Shown one piece after another: positions 44,368 to 54,028 of a stretch of 64,000 bases of DNA; positions within the stretch are counted from its first letter, which is position 1, and the number at the start of each line of letters is the position of its first letter. Source of the DNA: Allosphingosinicella vermicomposti (GTDB taxonomy: Bacteria > Pseudomonadota > Alphaproteobacteria > Sphingomonadales > Sphingomonadaceae); contig NZ_PXYJ01000003.1 in the NCBI RefSeq assembly GCF_003012815.1, positions 62,001 to 126,000 of the forward strand, in the 5' to 3' direction. A program made the translations under genes and the position numbers. The notes beneath the pieces are model-generated. The model saw nothing but the letters and a program-made list of their open reading frames with translations. It ran no database searches and was not told where the DNA came from.

Positions 44368-45495
44368 TTATCTTGTGGTTCGGGCGAGCGCGATGAGCTG
44401 CTGCCACGTTTCCTGAGCTGTCCGATCCCACTCATACCGCCGGCTTCGTTCAGCACTTGCCGCGGCAACCCGCGCGGCAAGTTGTTGGTCGGATAGAACC
44501 TCCTCAAGCTTTGTGGCAAGGTCCGCGGGTTCCAACGGGGAAAAATAAAGGATATCCGGACCGCCAAACTCCGGCATCGGGTCGAGGTCGGATGAAAGAA
44601 TTGGACGCCCCGCGCCCAACGCCTCCAAGAGAATGTTTGGGCAATTTTCACATGTCGAGGCAAAGATGATGGCTTCGGCGTTAGCATATATAGCTGGAAG
44701 ATCGCCATAGGCCACCGCGCCGGTTGCGATGACTTGGGCTTCAAGACCGAGTTCATGCACCAGGGACAACACCCGGCCTGCTTCAGGCGAGTGAGTTTCA
44801 CCCACTAAAAACAGCTGAATGCCGTCACGCAAGGCGGGGGACAGCATTGAGTATGCTTGCACCACCTCGTACTGATTTTTGTAAACGTCGAAGCGCGAAA
44901 CGTAGAGTATATACTTCTTATCACCCAGAAACGCAGGCCTAGGAAGGCGAGAGGACGATGTTCGAAAAGCCGTCGCAATTCCATGAGGAATGGTGACCGC
45001 GCGACGCATGCCCACTTTCGATGAAACCAGCCTCTTCCCAAAATCTGAGATGAAAATTGTGAGATCGGCGGATCGCATGCTGCGCAATAGAATATGACTG
45101 AGGAGCCAATTTCTCATGCGCTGCAACCCAATAGGGAGCTTGTTCCGAGCCCGTGCATCAAAAGGCAGCATATTACGAAACATGGTTGCCGTTTTGCAGG
45201 TCGATGGCGGGCGCGTGACCACCACGCCCCCCGGGCAAAAAAGCACATCCGCTCCTTCCCGACGAAGATAGATTGGGAGAATGAACAGCTCCCAAAATGT
45301 CCGCAACAAAGGATTGGTCGTCGGCCAGCGCGGCGTTATGCGCTGTATTCGGGGGTCCGCGGCTATTTCCAAGTCCGACGGTGCAAAAACGTGAACTGAA
45401 AAATTACGATCTTGCGGCAGGCGCGAGAGGAGATTGGCAACATAGGTTCGCCCACCGCCCATTCGGGCCGAGAGTGCGTTCATTACAATCTTCAT
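44368..45495 (-). CDS. GT4-family glycosyltransferase
   Basis: Protein of 375 residues, GT-B fold. The opening MKIVMNALSARMGGGRTYVA is the glycine-rich acceptor-side loop. The C-terminal donor site reads FASTCENCPNILLEALGAGRPIL, the E-x7-E motif of GT4. KYILYVSRFDVYKNQ marks the linker. The donor and acceptor sugars are not predictable. It starts one base after the wzy stop. Confidence 0.92.
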   Translation of the reverse strand: MKIVMNALSARMGGGRTYVANLLSRLPQDRNFSVHVFAPSDLEIAADPRIQRITPRWPTTNPLLRTFWELFILPIYLRREGADVLFCPGGVVVTRPPSTCKTATMFRNMLPFDARARNKLPIGLQRMRNWLLSHILLRSMRSADLTIFISDFGKRLVSSKVGMRRAVTIPHGIATAFRTSSSRLPRPAFLGDKKYILYVSRFDVYKNQYEVVQAYSMLSPALRDGIQLFLVGETHSPEAGRVLSLVHELGLEAQVIATGAVAYGDLPAIYANAEAIIFASTCENCPNILLEALGAGRPILSSDLDPMPEFGGPDILYFSPLEPADLATKLEEVLSDQQLAARVAAASAERSRRYEWDRTAQETWQQLIALARTTR

Positions 45496-45496
45496 A

Positions 45497-46750
45497 TCAT
45501 CTACGACTCAAGACTTCTCGTAGCAACCACAACGGAATAATTTGAAAGAGCAGCATGCTAAGAATAATATTTGTAAATTCCCCGGTCATTAACGCCATAA
45601 ATGACCAAGCGACATACACATATATCACGAACCCCGTGACCGTCACGTCCGAAGTATCGTGGTTTAAACGTGTCATAGTGCGGATATAATAGTGAATTAA
45701 GTAGATCATCATCGTGAAATATGTAACGCAAAAGCCAATTATGCCGCCAATCCATCCGAAATTTATAATCCACTCCCCAATATAGGTTGGAGTGAGATTT
45801 GAAAGCCCACCCCAAGCATCATTAGTATAGCTTTTAGTAAAGAAAGTCCCTCCAGTGTCTGGCTTGTCTGGCCAAATACTTCTAGGAATTGGGTTTGTTA
45901 TCAACGACAAAAATGTCGTGCCATGTGCCAATGGCAGATATTCCGTTTTGCTGATTATCTCTAGAGGCTCAACACCATAGTAGAAGGACGCAAAACTTAA
46001 GGTCCGATCGGATGTATTCGTCGTGAGAGTCCCTCCGCTGTCTAGTCGGACCGTCTCTCGCACCACGCCAAGTGACATAGCGGCGAGCAAAAGGCCGCCA
46101 GCGATCAGAACCGCTTGTCGCGGCTTAATAGGAGTTCTTAGATAATGAAAAACAATAATCTGCAGCGCGAAAATGTTCAATAGGCTGCTTCGAGAGCCCG
46201 ACATGATGCCAATACCCAGCACTACGAAGAAGTGCAGCGCGTAGATGGCCCACCATTGAAAGCCTTTACGCTGGGAAAGCCCTAGCGCAAAGTACAGCAA
46301 ATTGATCGGCCCCATCAGGGCTATGAGTGCCCGCGCCGCGCCCAACCCCGCCCAGTCCGAAACACGCGAGGACAAGCTCGCCACGTAGCCCGCAATTCCT
46401 CCAAAATGATCAATCATGTAGAACTGGGCAGCCAGCGACGGAGTGGAGGCTATCCAGAGCAGCAGAGTGGCATCTTTGATGCCTCCCTGAGCCTCCTGCC
46501 CCCCTGTATCGTTCAACTTAGGCCGAAACCGGTGAACGCGATCAGCCTCGAAGAAAACAGCGAGCGCACCAACAGATAGCACCACCGTTAAGAGCGTAGC
46601 CGTACGAGTATCGATGTCTGAGAATAGTGCGCCGACATGGAAGGCGAGAAAGAAGACGAGAAACAGCTTGCTAGGCGCGAAGACATCCTTGTTCGACACA
46701 GCCGAGAACATCGCGGACATCGCGAAAAGAACCACAACAACGAATATCAT
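45497..46750 (-). CDS. wzy: O-antigen/oligosaccharide repeat-unit polymerase (Wzy-like)
   Basis: Protein of 417 residues with about eleven hydrophobic segments and a large periplasmic loop containing IPRSIWPDKPDTGGTFFTKS, a pattern seen in the oligosaccharide repeat-unit polymerase family. Sequence is AT-rich, as usual for wzy. It would link lipid-bound repeat units in the periplasm. Its start overlaps the wzx stop (ATGA). Confidence 0.87.
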   Translation of the reverse strand: MIFVVVVLFAMSAMFSAVSNKDVFAPSKLFLVFFLAFHVGALFSDIDTRTATLLTVVLSVGALAVFFEADRVHRFRPKLNDTGGQEAQGGIKDATLLLWIASTPSLAAQFYMIDHFGGIAGYVASLSSRVSDWAGLGAARALIALMGPINLLYFALGLSQRKGFQWWAIYALHFFVVLGIGIMSGSRSSLLNIFALQIIVFHYLRTPIKPRQAVLIAGGLLLAAMSLGVVRETVRLDSGGTLTTNTSDRTLSFASFYYGVEPLEIISKTEYLPLAHGTTFLSLITNPIPRSIWPDKPDTGGTFFTKSYTNDAWGGLSNLTPTYIGEWIINFGWIGGIIGFCVTYFTMMIYLIHYYIRTMTRLNHDTSDVTVTGFVIYVYVAWSFMALMTGEFTNIILSMLLFQIIPLWLLREVLSRR

Positions 46751-48216
46751 TTTTCGCCAACTCTGCAGCGGGCCATACTGATCAATTCCAGCCGCATGCC
46801 CTTAAATCGCCCTGGCTCGAGCCCCATCATAGCGACCAGAGCCACCAACGCACCGCCGGCCACCCCCATGCAAATGTACAACGTCATATCTTCAGCCAAA
46901 TCAGCACCCGGCTCCCTCAGATAGGCATATGCGAAGTCGCAGGCAAATGCGAATGCCACCGTCGTCAACGAAGTGACGAGAAGGAGCCGTCGACTGAAGC
47001 CAGTGCCGTAGCACCTTTCACTGATGAAATACGATACCCAAGCGCTCGCCAGAGCACCAAACAGGGCGCCAATCCCGCTCGCCAACGTTCCAAGATCGGT
47101 GGCAGAAAGGGCGAGAGCGCCCACATTGACTAGTGCACCAGCCAAATACACATGCGTCAAACGCGACGTTACTCTAGCCCCATGTATACCAATAGACAAT
47201 ATTGATCCAGCTCCGGCCCAGAACTGACTCATGACAAAGAAGGCAACCAAAGAAATTGCTCCCGAATATTCACGCGGCGCCAATATGTATACGATTATCG
47301 GGGAAACCGACACAGTAACGCATGCAATAGCTAGCATTATTAGCACATACCATTGAAAGGCAGCGTTAAAGAACTCGGGATTAGATTTATGCTCACTGAT
47401 CTTAGAAAAGGAATATGGCTCCCACGCCATCCGAAAACTGAAAACGATGACCATGTATAAAGCAGCAACCTTTATGGCTACAGCAGCAACGGCTACATCG
47501 GCCAGCGTCAAAAACAGTGCCAATATTATCCTATTACCGTTTGTCTGAAACCAGTTCAAAATTACGGCGGGCATTGCTGGCACACCATAAGAAAGCATGC
47601 GCGCTATAAGACGCCGAGAGGGCAATCGCCCCGGCTTTGGCAGGGTTCGAGGCGAGATGATAACCACGCACACCATCTTTGCCGCCAAAATTGCCGCCAG
47701 AGCGCCCGAGATCCCCCAATCGAGATGCACCACCAAAAAGATGCTAAAGATGGCAGTTAAAGAAAGGTCCAGGAGAGAAAGAAGGGCGAATATAACGGGC
47801 GAGCCTGAAAAGCGCAAAACGACAAGCTGAACACCGAGTATCTGGGAAAAGAAAGCCATAATTGCCAATAATGGCAAATACCTGTCAATCTCAAACGGCA
47901 CAAACGGCGTCCATTGAATAAGAAAGATGGCTAATAACGTTAGGAACGCACCACAAATTGATATTGATGCCGCCCCCCAAGTTAGTCGGCGCGTTGAGCC
48001 AGTCGCTTTGGCGTCGAAGTAATCGCGAGCGAGGGCCGATTCACTTTGCAATCCGCCAAGAAGAGTGACAAGAGTATAGAGCCCCAGAAGCACCTCGAGT
48101 TGCCCATATTCCTTCATAGTGAACGCGCGAGTATAGAGCGGAACTAGAAAGATCACCGCTAGTCGGCTGATGGCGCTGCCCAGCCCGTAAATCACGACCT
48201 GCTTTGCAAAGTTCAT
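46747..48216 (-). CDS. wzx: Oligosaccharide flippase (Wzx-like)
   Basis: Protein of 489 residues with about 12-14 membrane helices and the polysaccharide-transport (MOP superfamily) start VIYGLGSAISRLAVIFLVPL, YTRAFTMKEYGQLE. It would flip the lipid-linked repeat unit across the inner membrane for Wzy. Both neighbours overlap it by four bases. Confidence 0.9.
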   Translation of the reverse strand: MNFAKQVVIYGLGSAISRLAVIFLVPLYTRAFTMKEYGQLEVLLGLYTLVTLLGGLQSESALARDYFDAKATGSTRRLTWGAASISICGAFLTLLAIFLIQWTPFVPFEIDRYLPLLAIMAFFSQILGVQLVVLRFSGSPVIFALLSLLDLSLTAIFSIFLVVHLDWGISGALAAILAAKMVCVVIISPRTLPKPGRLPSRRLIARMLSYGVPAMPAVILNWFQTNGNRIILALFLTLADVAVAAVAIKVAALYMVIVFSFRMAWEPYSFSKISEHKSNPEFFNAAFQWYVLIMLAIACVTVSVSPIIVYILAPREYSGAISLVAFFVMSQFWAGAGSILSIGIHGARVTSRLTHVYLAGALVNVGALALSATDLGTLASGIGALFGALASAWVSYFISERCYGTGFSRRLLLVTSLTTVAFAFACDFAYAYLREPGADLAEDMTLYICMGVAGGALVALVAMMGLEPGRFKGMRLELISMARCRVGEK

Positions 48217-49817
48217 GTCAAGTTGAGCGGGGCTTCGTGCCCACTAGCGGCATGGCGCCAGTCCAGCCTTAACACCCGGAGCCCGTGAGTCTCATGAATT
48301 ACGGCAACCTGTCTGAGCGTCGGGGGGAGGGAAATAAAGACGCTGTCATACCGGCTGCGATCGAGAACGCACACGTTGATCCGGTACGTTTGGATGATGC
48401 GCTCCAGCGCTTCGCGCTTCAAGAAAGGAAAGGCGCTGAATGCTTCAGATATCCGCATGCCACAATATCGTCTTCCGACCGCTATGCAGTAGGAGAAGTC
48501 CCAATCATTGGCCATTAGCATCTTGGTAAGTTGCTCGTTGTTACTGCAGCATCTGATCGGCTCGACAAACGCCTCTTTAATAGCGCGCTCCGCCGCAGCC
48601 AAGTCGATCGCCTTGGAGCCAACTTGACGGACCAGGAAAGCCGAGGCCTTCAATTGAACGACACACATAATCAAAAAAAGAAATGTGATCGCCGCCGTCC
48701 CAGCTAACCCGATGTGAATGATAAGAAATGGGGCGGCCGCCAGCACAGCCCACCCGGTTACCGCCTCTACATACCTTTCAGGTTCACCAAGGAACCGTGT
48801 TTTGCGGAACGAAGTCGCGAGCATCGCGACGACACCACACAGCACGACGTCCGCCGCGAATTTCGTAAGGGGTGCGTCCAACATGTGTTCAGTTACCCTT
48901 AGTCCAACCGCCAATATAACGAGCGGGTTGAGTAGAAGGACGATCAGGACTGGGTTTTCGTAGGCGTAACGGACTCCGGCGATTGGCTTTTTGATGCATT
49001 CCAGCCAGATGTCCTTAACCAAATCGCGCCAAACGCTATAACGGCGATTGAGAATGTAGGCTGGCGCCAGTTCGTTGGCAAAGTCCCGAAGGAACGCCAA
49101 TGTTCCACGCAAGTAACCTATCGAATATCTTGGATGGACTGCGATAAAGAGCAGGAGACCCAATGCCGCGCCGGCGATGGGAGTATATCTTCCAGTTATT
49201 ATCGCCAGAAGTAGGCTAATTATAACAAGAGCCTGAGCGCCAAACGTACTGAACGCCCATATAAGATATGACGAAAATCCCAATACAGCGTATAATGGCC
49301 AAATGTCATGCGCGTATTCAATCTGAAATGCTGAGAACAGCATTACCGAAAGAAGTAACAATCCGATTCCGCGAGTGCTCAACCCAAAATTCCTGGCACT
49401 TAATGCATGGAAGAACTGAGGGGTAAAGGCAAACAGTGCCACTATGATTGGAATAGTTAAACTGTTTAATAGAGTATTAGGATAGGCGACCGTAATAAAA
49501 TAAGCGATGAGCAGTACGTGCAGAGCGTTTACCACCGGGTTGAGAAGGCGCTCCGCCCAAAACATAACCGCTGGGCGTACTTGGGCGAGACACCAATGAA
49601 GATAAAGCGGCAAGGCCGCACACACGGCGTCGTTGAGCAGCCTCGGAATACGAACAAAAAGTCGATTGCGATTGGCCTGAATGGCTCGAATGAGGAAGGT
49701 ATGCACCGTGTGGTCCGTTCCTATCGCTGCGCCAAGGAACGATTGCCGGGCCGCCATGCCGAAAGCCAAACCTACGACGATAATGAGCGCGAGCCCTGTT
49801 GATGTGACTGCCATCAT
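48213..49817 (-). CDS. Polytopic membrane protein, possible GT-C glycosyltransferase
   Basis: Protein of 534 residues with about ten or more helices in the first 400 residues and a soluble C-terminal domain (about 415-534). After the first helix an extracytoplasmic loop carries AIGTDHTVHTFLIRAI, comparable in place to the acidic motif of GT-C enzymes, which use lipid-linked sugars. The C-terminal part (ALERIIQTYRINVCVLDRSR) looks like the soluble end of such proteins. No family name can be given. Position next to wzx and wzy suggests a role in modifying or building the repeat unit in the periplasm. Confidence 0.6.
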   Translation of the reverse strand: MMAVTSTGLALIIVVGLAFGMAARQSFLGAAIGTDHTVHTFLIRAIQANRNRLFVRIPRLLNDAVCAALPLYLHWCLAQVRPAVMFWAERLLNPVVNALHVLLIAYFITVAYPNTLLNSLTIPIIVALFAFTPQFFHALSARNFGLSTRGIGLLLLSVMLFSAFQIEYAHDIWPLYAVLGFSSYLIWAFSTFGAQALVIISLLLAIITGRYTPIAGAALGLLLFIAVHPRYSIGYLRGTLAFLRDFANELAPAYILNRRYSVWRDLVKDIWLECIKKPIAGVRYAYENPVLIVLLLNPLVILAVGLRVTEHMLDAPLTKFAADVVLCGVVAMLATSFRKTRFLGEPERYVEAVTGWAVLAAAPFLIIHIGLAGTAAITFLFLIMCVVQLKASAFLVRQVGSKAIDLAAAERAIKEAFVEPIRCCSNNEQLTKMLMANDWDFSYCIAVGRRYCGMRISEAFSAFPFLKREALERIIQTYRINVCVLDRSRYDSVFISLPPTLRQVAVIHETHGLRVLRLDWRHAASGHEAPLNLT

Positions 49818-49856
49818 CCGTATCGGCCTAGCACAAACATTCGCAGCAATGCGATG

Positions 49857-50621
49857 TCATTGGGGTAGAACAGCTTCAAGAGCGGCGCGCTCAGGGAAAC
49901 TGACTAAAACTCCAAAATCTTTCTTCTGAAAGACCACCATGCTGCCGAGGGCAACGGACGAAGCACCCCCTTCACGCACTGCACACCCTATGTGTTCGAC
50001 GCTCCCCCCACCGCCATGCGCTATCACGGGAATGGAAACGGCATCGCTCACCCGTCTTATCAAATCAAGATCAAAGCCTGCCCAAGTTCCTTCGCGATCA
50101 ACAGACGTAAGCAATATCTCCCCTGCGCCGCGTCGCTCCATCTCAATCGCCCATGCCACTGGGTCAACAAGCTGTTGTCGCCGCCCGCCGTGCGTTACGA
50201 CCTTTTCACGACGGAAGATCGTACGCTTCACGTCAATTGAGGCAACAACCGCTTGAGTTCCGTAAACTCTTGCAATCTCGTTGATAAGTTGGGGCTGCTC
50301 GAATGCGGCGCTATTAATGACTACTTTTTCGAACCCTGTCTCAAATATGCGAGCCGCATCCTCAAAGTTGTGAATCCCGCCCCCGTAAGAGAGCGGCATG
50401 AAACATTCGGTAGCAATCTCCGCTAAGAGCGCAAAATTAGGCCCTCTCCGCTCGCGAGTTGCACTGATATCGAGAAAGGCCAACTCGTCGACCTCCAGCT
50501 CGTTGAAGATACGAACGGTATTGCAAGGGTCACCCACATAGGTGAAACGATCGAAGCGGATCGTTTTCACCAGGCTCTCGCCACGCAGCAGCAGGACGGG
50601 AATGATTCTTGTCCGAAGCAT
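49857..50621 (-). CDS. hisF2: HisF-like amidotransferase partner (HisF2/WbuZ type)
   Basis: Protein of 254 residues, TIM-barrel like HisF. The usual catalytic N-terminal Asp of HisF (PCLDV) is replaced here (IIPVLLLRG), while the second region ASIDVKR is kept. This is characteristic of HisF paralogues in polysaccharide loci, which pass ammonia from HisH to the WbpG enzyme instead of making histidine intermediates. LSYGGGIHNFEDAARIF and VIAHGGGGSVEH are the phosphate-site loops. It starts one base after hisH2. Confidence 0.9.
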   Translation of the reverse strand: MLRTRIIPVLLLRGESLVKTIRFDRFTYVGDPCNTVRIFNELEVDELAFLDISATRERRGPNFALLAEIATECFMPLSYGGGIHNFEDAARIFETGFEKVVINSAAFEQPQLINEIARVYGTQAVVASIDVKRTIFRREKVVTHGGRRQQLVDPVAWAIEMERRGAGEILLTSVDREGTWAGFDLDLIRRVSDAVSIPVIAHGGGGSVEHIGCAVREGGASSVALGSMVVFQKKDFGVLVSFPERAALEAVLPQ

Positions 50622-50622
50622 G

Positions 50623-51225
50623 TTAGAGGCTCGCAAAATTGGTCAGGAACTGCAATCCAAAGCGATGGCTCTTTTCAGGATGAAACTGCGCTCCATAGAT
50701 ATTCCCACGATGAATCGCCGCATCAAAATCGATGCCGTAGGTCGTCCGCAGTAAGGAGTGCCTAGGGTCCTCGACATGAACCGCATAGCTGTGGACGAAG
50801 TAAAAGCGTGAATTCAGCGGCAAGTCAGCGATCAATGGACCATGGCCTGTGGACCGAACGACGTTCCATCCCATATGAGGGACCTTGAGCCCATCTACTG
50901 CGGGAATGCGGCGTGCATGGCCCGCTATCCAGCCCAATCCAGGCAAATTCCCTTCCTCGCTGCCATTTGTAAGGAGCTGCATTCCCAGGCAGATGCCAAG
51001 TATAGGTGTGCCCTGAGAAGCCTGCTCGTCGAGAACGTCCCGGAAGCCATTCTCGTTAATCCGCTTCATCGCATTGTCAAAAGCACCAACACCCGGAAGC
51101 AACAGCTTTTCGGCGGACGCAATTTGCGACAGGTCGGACGTCACATGAGAAAGAACGCCAGCCCTTTTAAACATGTTACGAATAGAGCCTAGATTTCCAA
51201 TCCCGTAGTCAACTATGGTGATCAT
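50623..51225 (-). CDS. hisH2: HisH-like glutaminase (HisH2/WbuY type)
   Basis: Protein of 200 residues, class I glutamine amidotransferase. Nucleophile Cys79 lies in LGICLGMQLL; the His-Glu pair is in GAQFHPEKSHRFG. MITIVDYGIGNLGSIRNMF is the standard HisH start. In this setting it supplies ammonia for amidine formation with WbpG and HisF2. Its ATG shares one base with the wbpG stop (TGATG). Confidence 0.93.
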   Translation of the reverse strand: MITIVDYGIGNLGSIRNMFKRAGVLSHVTSDLSQIASAEKLLLPGVGAFDNAMKRINENGFRDVLDEQASQGTPILGICLGMQLLTNGSEEGNLPGLGWIAGHARRIPAVDGLKVPHMGWNVVRSTGHGPLIADLPLNSRFYFVHSYAVHVEDPRHSLLRTTYGIDFDAAIHRGNIYGAQFHPEKSHRFGLQFLTNFASL

Positions 51226-52397
51226 CAAGCAACCTTCGCAGGGAAACAATATTTTATATAGAAGCTCGTTGGAACAAGGTTAGCTTTTGCAAGCAATGCA
51301 AACAAAGGCCGGAATCTCTCGAACCTTCTCTTATAAGTTGAGAATTCCCACCACGAACGCGGCGGCTCATCCATCTTCATTTTATACTCTTCTTCAGATA
51401 GCCCGAGCCTTTTCTGAAAATAAGAAAGGAGCTCGTCCTCAACCACCGGAGGGCTGTTATATTCAACCCAAGCTTCTTCCCTATCTAGCACACCTTCTCG
51501 AGCGAGGGCGGCCAGAGTATTATTACGCATATCTGTGGTAAACTTAGTGGGAAGATATATCCCGTGCAGAAAGGCTGTCATCCGATTCTCGAGATGATGC
51601 CCACCATAATATTTCCAGCCAAACCGCTGTTCCAAAAATGAACGGGCGTTCTCCTTGGAATAGTCGAGATACCAAAAAGGGCGTATTTTCCGAATGCGCG
51701 CAGCGGTCGTCCACCAGATCATTCTTAGAAAAGTCATCAACGGATATGATCTCATCGGCCGACGGCCAAATCGGGTATGAATAGATCGTATATACTTCCC
51801 GTCGAAATAATTTCGTCCAACCGGTGTGATCCCCTCAGTAACGAAAGAATGACCCTCAAGAACGTACTTGACGCCATATTTCCATGCAGCGCGATACATG
51901 GTTTCCGCTAACGCCAAGTCGGTTGAAGCTTCTATTTCAGCTACGCCGGCGGTAAAGAAAGACAGGAAGATATCATCTGCCTCTTTATTGTCGACCACGT
52001 GAGTATACAGATCTACATCCAGAGCGCTCAGGACTTTCCTGATGTTCTCCGTCGCGATGGCCGAGTTCCATGTATTATCATAGTGGACAGCAAGCGGACG
52101 CAGCCCCCACTCTTTGGCGAGGTAAACCATATAGGAGGAGTCGGTGCCACCGCTCACTCCAATGACGCAATCATATGGCTTGCCCCGCCCGGCGGCCTTA
52201 ATTTCGTCGATAATCTCCTGGAGCTTTGCTTCGCCAGCTGGGGATGCAGTGCCGAATTCCTGCTTCAACCGGTCCACCTGATGGCAGTAATTGCACACGC
52301 CATACTCATCGAACTCGATGCCGTTAACGCGTTCGTCGTAGATGCAGCGCGAGCACACGCGCACTTCCGCCTCGTCAATAGAAGAAGAAAGCAACAT
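51225..52397 (-). CDS. wbpG: N-acetyl sugar amidotransferase (WbpG/WbuX type)
   Basis: Protein of 390 residues. A zinc-binding set of Cys15, Cys18, Cys35 and Cys38 (CSRC...CNYC) precedes the ATP PP-loop GVSGGTDSSYM (80-90). The family turns an acetamido group into an acetamidino group using ammonia from HisH/HisF. WbpG in P. aeruginosa acts on the 3-acetamido group of a 2,3-diacetamido uronic acid, and PseA on pseudaminic acid; here the wbpABDE genes favour the first. Confidence 0.93.
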   Translation of the reverse strand: MLLSSSIDEAEVRVCSRCIYDERVNGIEFDEYGVCNYCHQVDRLKQEFGTASPAGEAKLQEIIDEIKAAGRGKPYDCVIGVSGGTDSSYMVYLAKEWGLRPLAVHYDNTWNSAIATENIRKVLSALDVDLYTHVVDNKEADDIFLSFFTAGVAEIEASTDLALAETMYRAAWKYGVKYVLEGHSFVTEGITPVGRNYFDGKYIRSIHTRFGRRPMRSYPLMTFLRMIWWTTAARIRKIRPFWYLDYSKENARSFLEQRFGWKYYGGHHLENRMTAFLHGIYLPTKFTTDMRNNTLAALAREGVLDREEAWVEYNSPPVVEDELLSYFQKRLGLSEEEYKMKMDEPPRSWWEFSTYKRRFERFRPLFALLAKANLVPTSFYIKYCFPAKVA

Positions 52398-52400
52398 CCC

Positions 52401-52934
52401 TTAATCCTGAAGCCTGAATGGAACACCAAAGCCGCGCCCTCCTGAGGGCACGTCACGATTGACGAAGCTCATAGCGCCCACGACGGAATCGTCACCGATT
52501 GACGTGCCCATCTGCACGACCGAATTCGGACCGATATAGACTCCATTCCCAATCTGCGTGGATCGTTTTTCAACCGGCGCTTCCCCGCGGCTGGTGGACC
52601 AGGCAACCGTGTGGTGGGAATAGATTTGGACGCCCGCTGATATGGAACAATGATCCCCAATCTCCAGTCCACCGGAACCATCAAGAACGACGTTTGGGCC
52701 AATCCAAGTATTTCGCCCAACCTTAACATCGCCTAAAATCAAGACATTATTATAGCAGGATGTCCCCTCACCAAATCCATAGAATCTTGCTGTCTCCCAG
52801 CGGTCAGACAGGAGGTCAGGAATGGATACGTGACGGTTGAACTTCGTGCGCATGGACGCGCGAAGGCTATTGATCAGATCCTGTAACAGACGGAGCTGAG
52901 ATCTCGTCGTCATTTCCGACGGCCCCTCGCTCAT
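52401..52934 (-). CDS. Left-handed beta-helix acyltransferase
   Basis: Protein of 177 residues with hexapeptide repeats (VLILGDVKVGRNTWIGPNVV, IGDHCSISAGVQIYSHHTV, IGNGVYIGPNSVV, IGDDSVVGAMSFV). His in YSHHT is the likely catalytic base region. Related enzymes acetylate amino sugars or sugar hydroxyls. It overlaps the aminotransferase gene by four bases, suggesting that it acetylates the amine made by that enzyme. Confidence 0.88.
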   Translation of the reverse strand: MSEGPSEMTTRSQLRLLQDLINSLRASMRTKFNRHVSIPDLLSDRWETARFYGFGEGTSCYNNVLILGDVKVGRNTWIGPNVVLDGSGGLEIGDHCSISAGVQIYSHHTVAWSTSRGEAPVEKRSTQIGNGVYIGPNSVVQMGTSIGDDSVVGAMSFVNRDVPSGGRGFGVPFRLQD

Positions 52935-54028
52935 GCTCGAATCGTTTTAATCGAACTGGCTATCCGTTCGGCGACAATGTCGACCGGCACGCCCTCGTAG
53001 CAAGGAAGGGTAATGGTCCTAGCATCGAGGTGTAACGCCGTGGGCTGAACATCGGCATAGCGATGCCGAAAATAGGTGGTGCCGCTTAAGCAGTAGGTTC
53101 CCAACGTCGCCTCTACCTCGAAATCTTTCAGGGAGTGCACGAGGGCGTCTCGATCAACGGTTTCGGGTACACGGAAAACCAGCGATTGAACATTATATCG
53201 CACATCCCTTCCAACATCCTGCGGAATGAAGCCGAGAGGCATTAGGTGTTCGATGTAGGACGCGCGGACCGCAGACCTCCTGTCGATGACTTCATCCATA
53301 CGCGTAAGTTGCTTGCGCCCCATGATGGCCTGCAATTCAGGAAGTCGGAAATTATAGCCATAGTCCACAAAATCGAGACCCAAGCCCTGCGTCCCCTTCG
53401 CACCGTGGGCGAGCTTGACACGGAGCCATTCGGCCCAGTCATCTCGACGGGTGGTGATAGCGCCCCCTTCACCTGTGCTGAGCAATTTGCGCGGATGGAA
53501 GCTAAAACAGGTTAGGTCGGCGATCGCACCGCACTTTTGCCCAGCTTCCATACTGCCGATTGCGCAAGCGGCATCCTCGATCAACGGTATACCGCGACGC
53601 TCACAAATGGCCTTGATTTGATGCAACCCCGTGGGATTTCCGAGTGCATCCACAAAAATGACCGCCTTGGTTCGTTCGTTGATCTTGGCTTCAAGATCAT
53701 CCGGTCGCATATTGAACGTTGCCAGATCGACATCGATGAAAACGGGGTGAGCGCCGACATCTTCGACGACATTGGCCGTAGCGGGAAATGAGAAGTCGGA
53801 AACCGCCACTTCGTCCCCGGGGCTGATCTTAAGGAGGCGAAGGCAGACCCACAGCGCCGTCGTTGCCGAAGTAGCAAAAAAAGCATGCTTGGCGCCGACA
53901 TACTCGGCGAACTCCGCAGAGAAGGCCTCAACGTTCCGGCCGCGCGTGAAAATACCGCTTTCAAAGACTTCGCGGAAATCCTGCTCCATGTCCTCGTAAC
54001 GGAGATATGGCTTCATCAAGCGGATCAC
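52931..54028 (-). CDS. DegT/DnrJ/EryC1/StrS sugar aminotransferase
   Basis: Protein of 365 residues, PLP-dependent. The Schiff-base lysine is Lys181 in CFSFHPRKLLSTGEGGAI; FFATSATTALWVCLRLL and LIEDAACAIGSM are the PLP-binding motifs. It converts a keto sugar to an amino sugar. The GTG at 54028 overlaps the upstream stop (GTGA); an ATG at 54016 is also possible. With the SDR at 54025-55008 and the acyltransferase it forms a three-gene module for a second N-acylated amino sugar. Confidence 0.9.
   Translation of the reverse strand: MIRLMKPYLRYEDMEQDFREVFESGIFTRGRNVEAFSAEFAEYVGAKHAFFATSATTALWVCLRLLKISPGDEVAVSDFSFPATANVVEDVGAHPVFIDVDLATFNMRPDDLEAKINERTKAVIFVDALGNPTGLHQIKAICERRGIPLIEDAACAIGSMEAGQKCGAIADLTCFSFHPRKLLSTGEGGAITTRRDDWAEWLRVKLAHGAKGTQGLGLDFVDYGYNFRLPELQAIMGRKQLTRMDEVIDRRSAVRASYIEHLMPLGFIPQDVGRDVRYNVQSLVFRVPETVDRDALVHSLKDFEVEATLGTYCLSGTTYFRHRYADVQPTALHLDARTITLPCYEGVPVDIVAERIASSIKTIRA

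Noticed and set aside
49857-51225. hisF and hisH as part of histidine biosynthesis
   Set aside because: No other his genes are near, the first catalytic Asp of HisF is lost, and WbpG overlaps hisH, so they belong to the amidine pathway.
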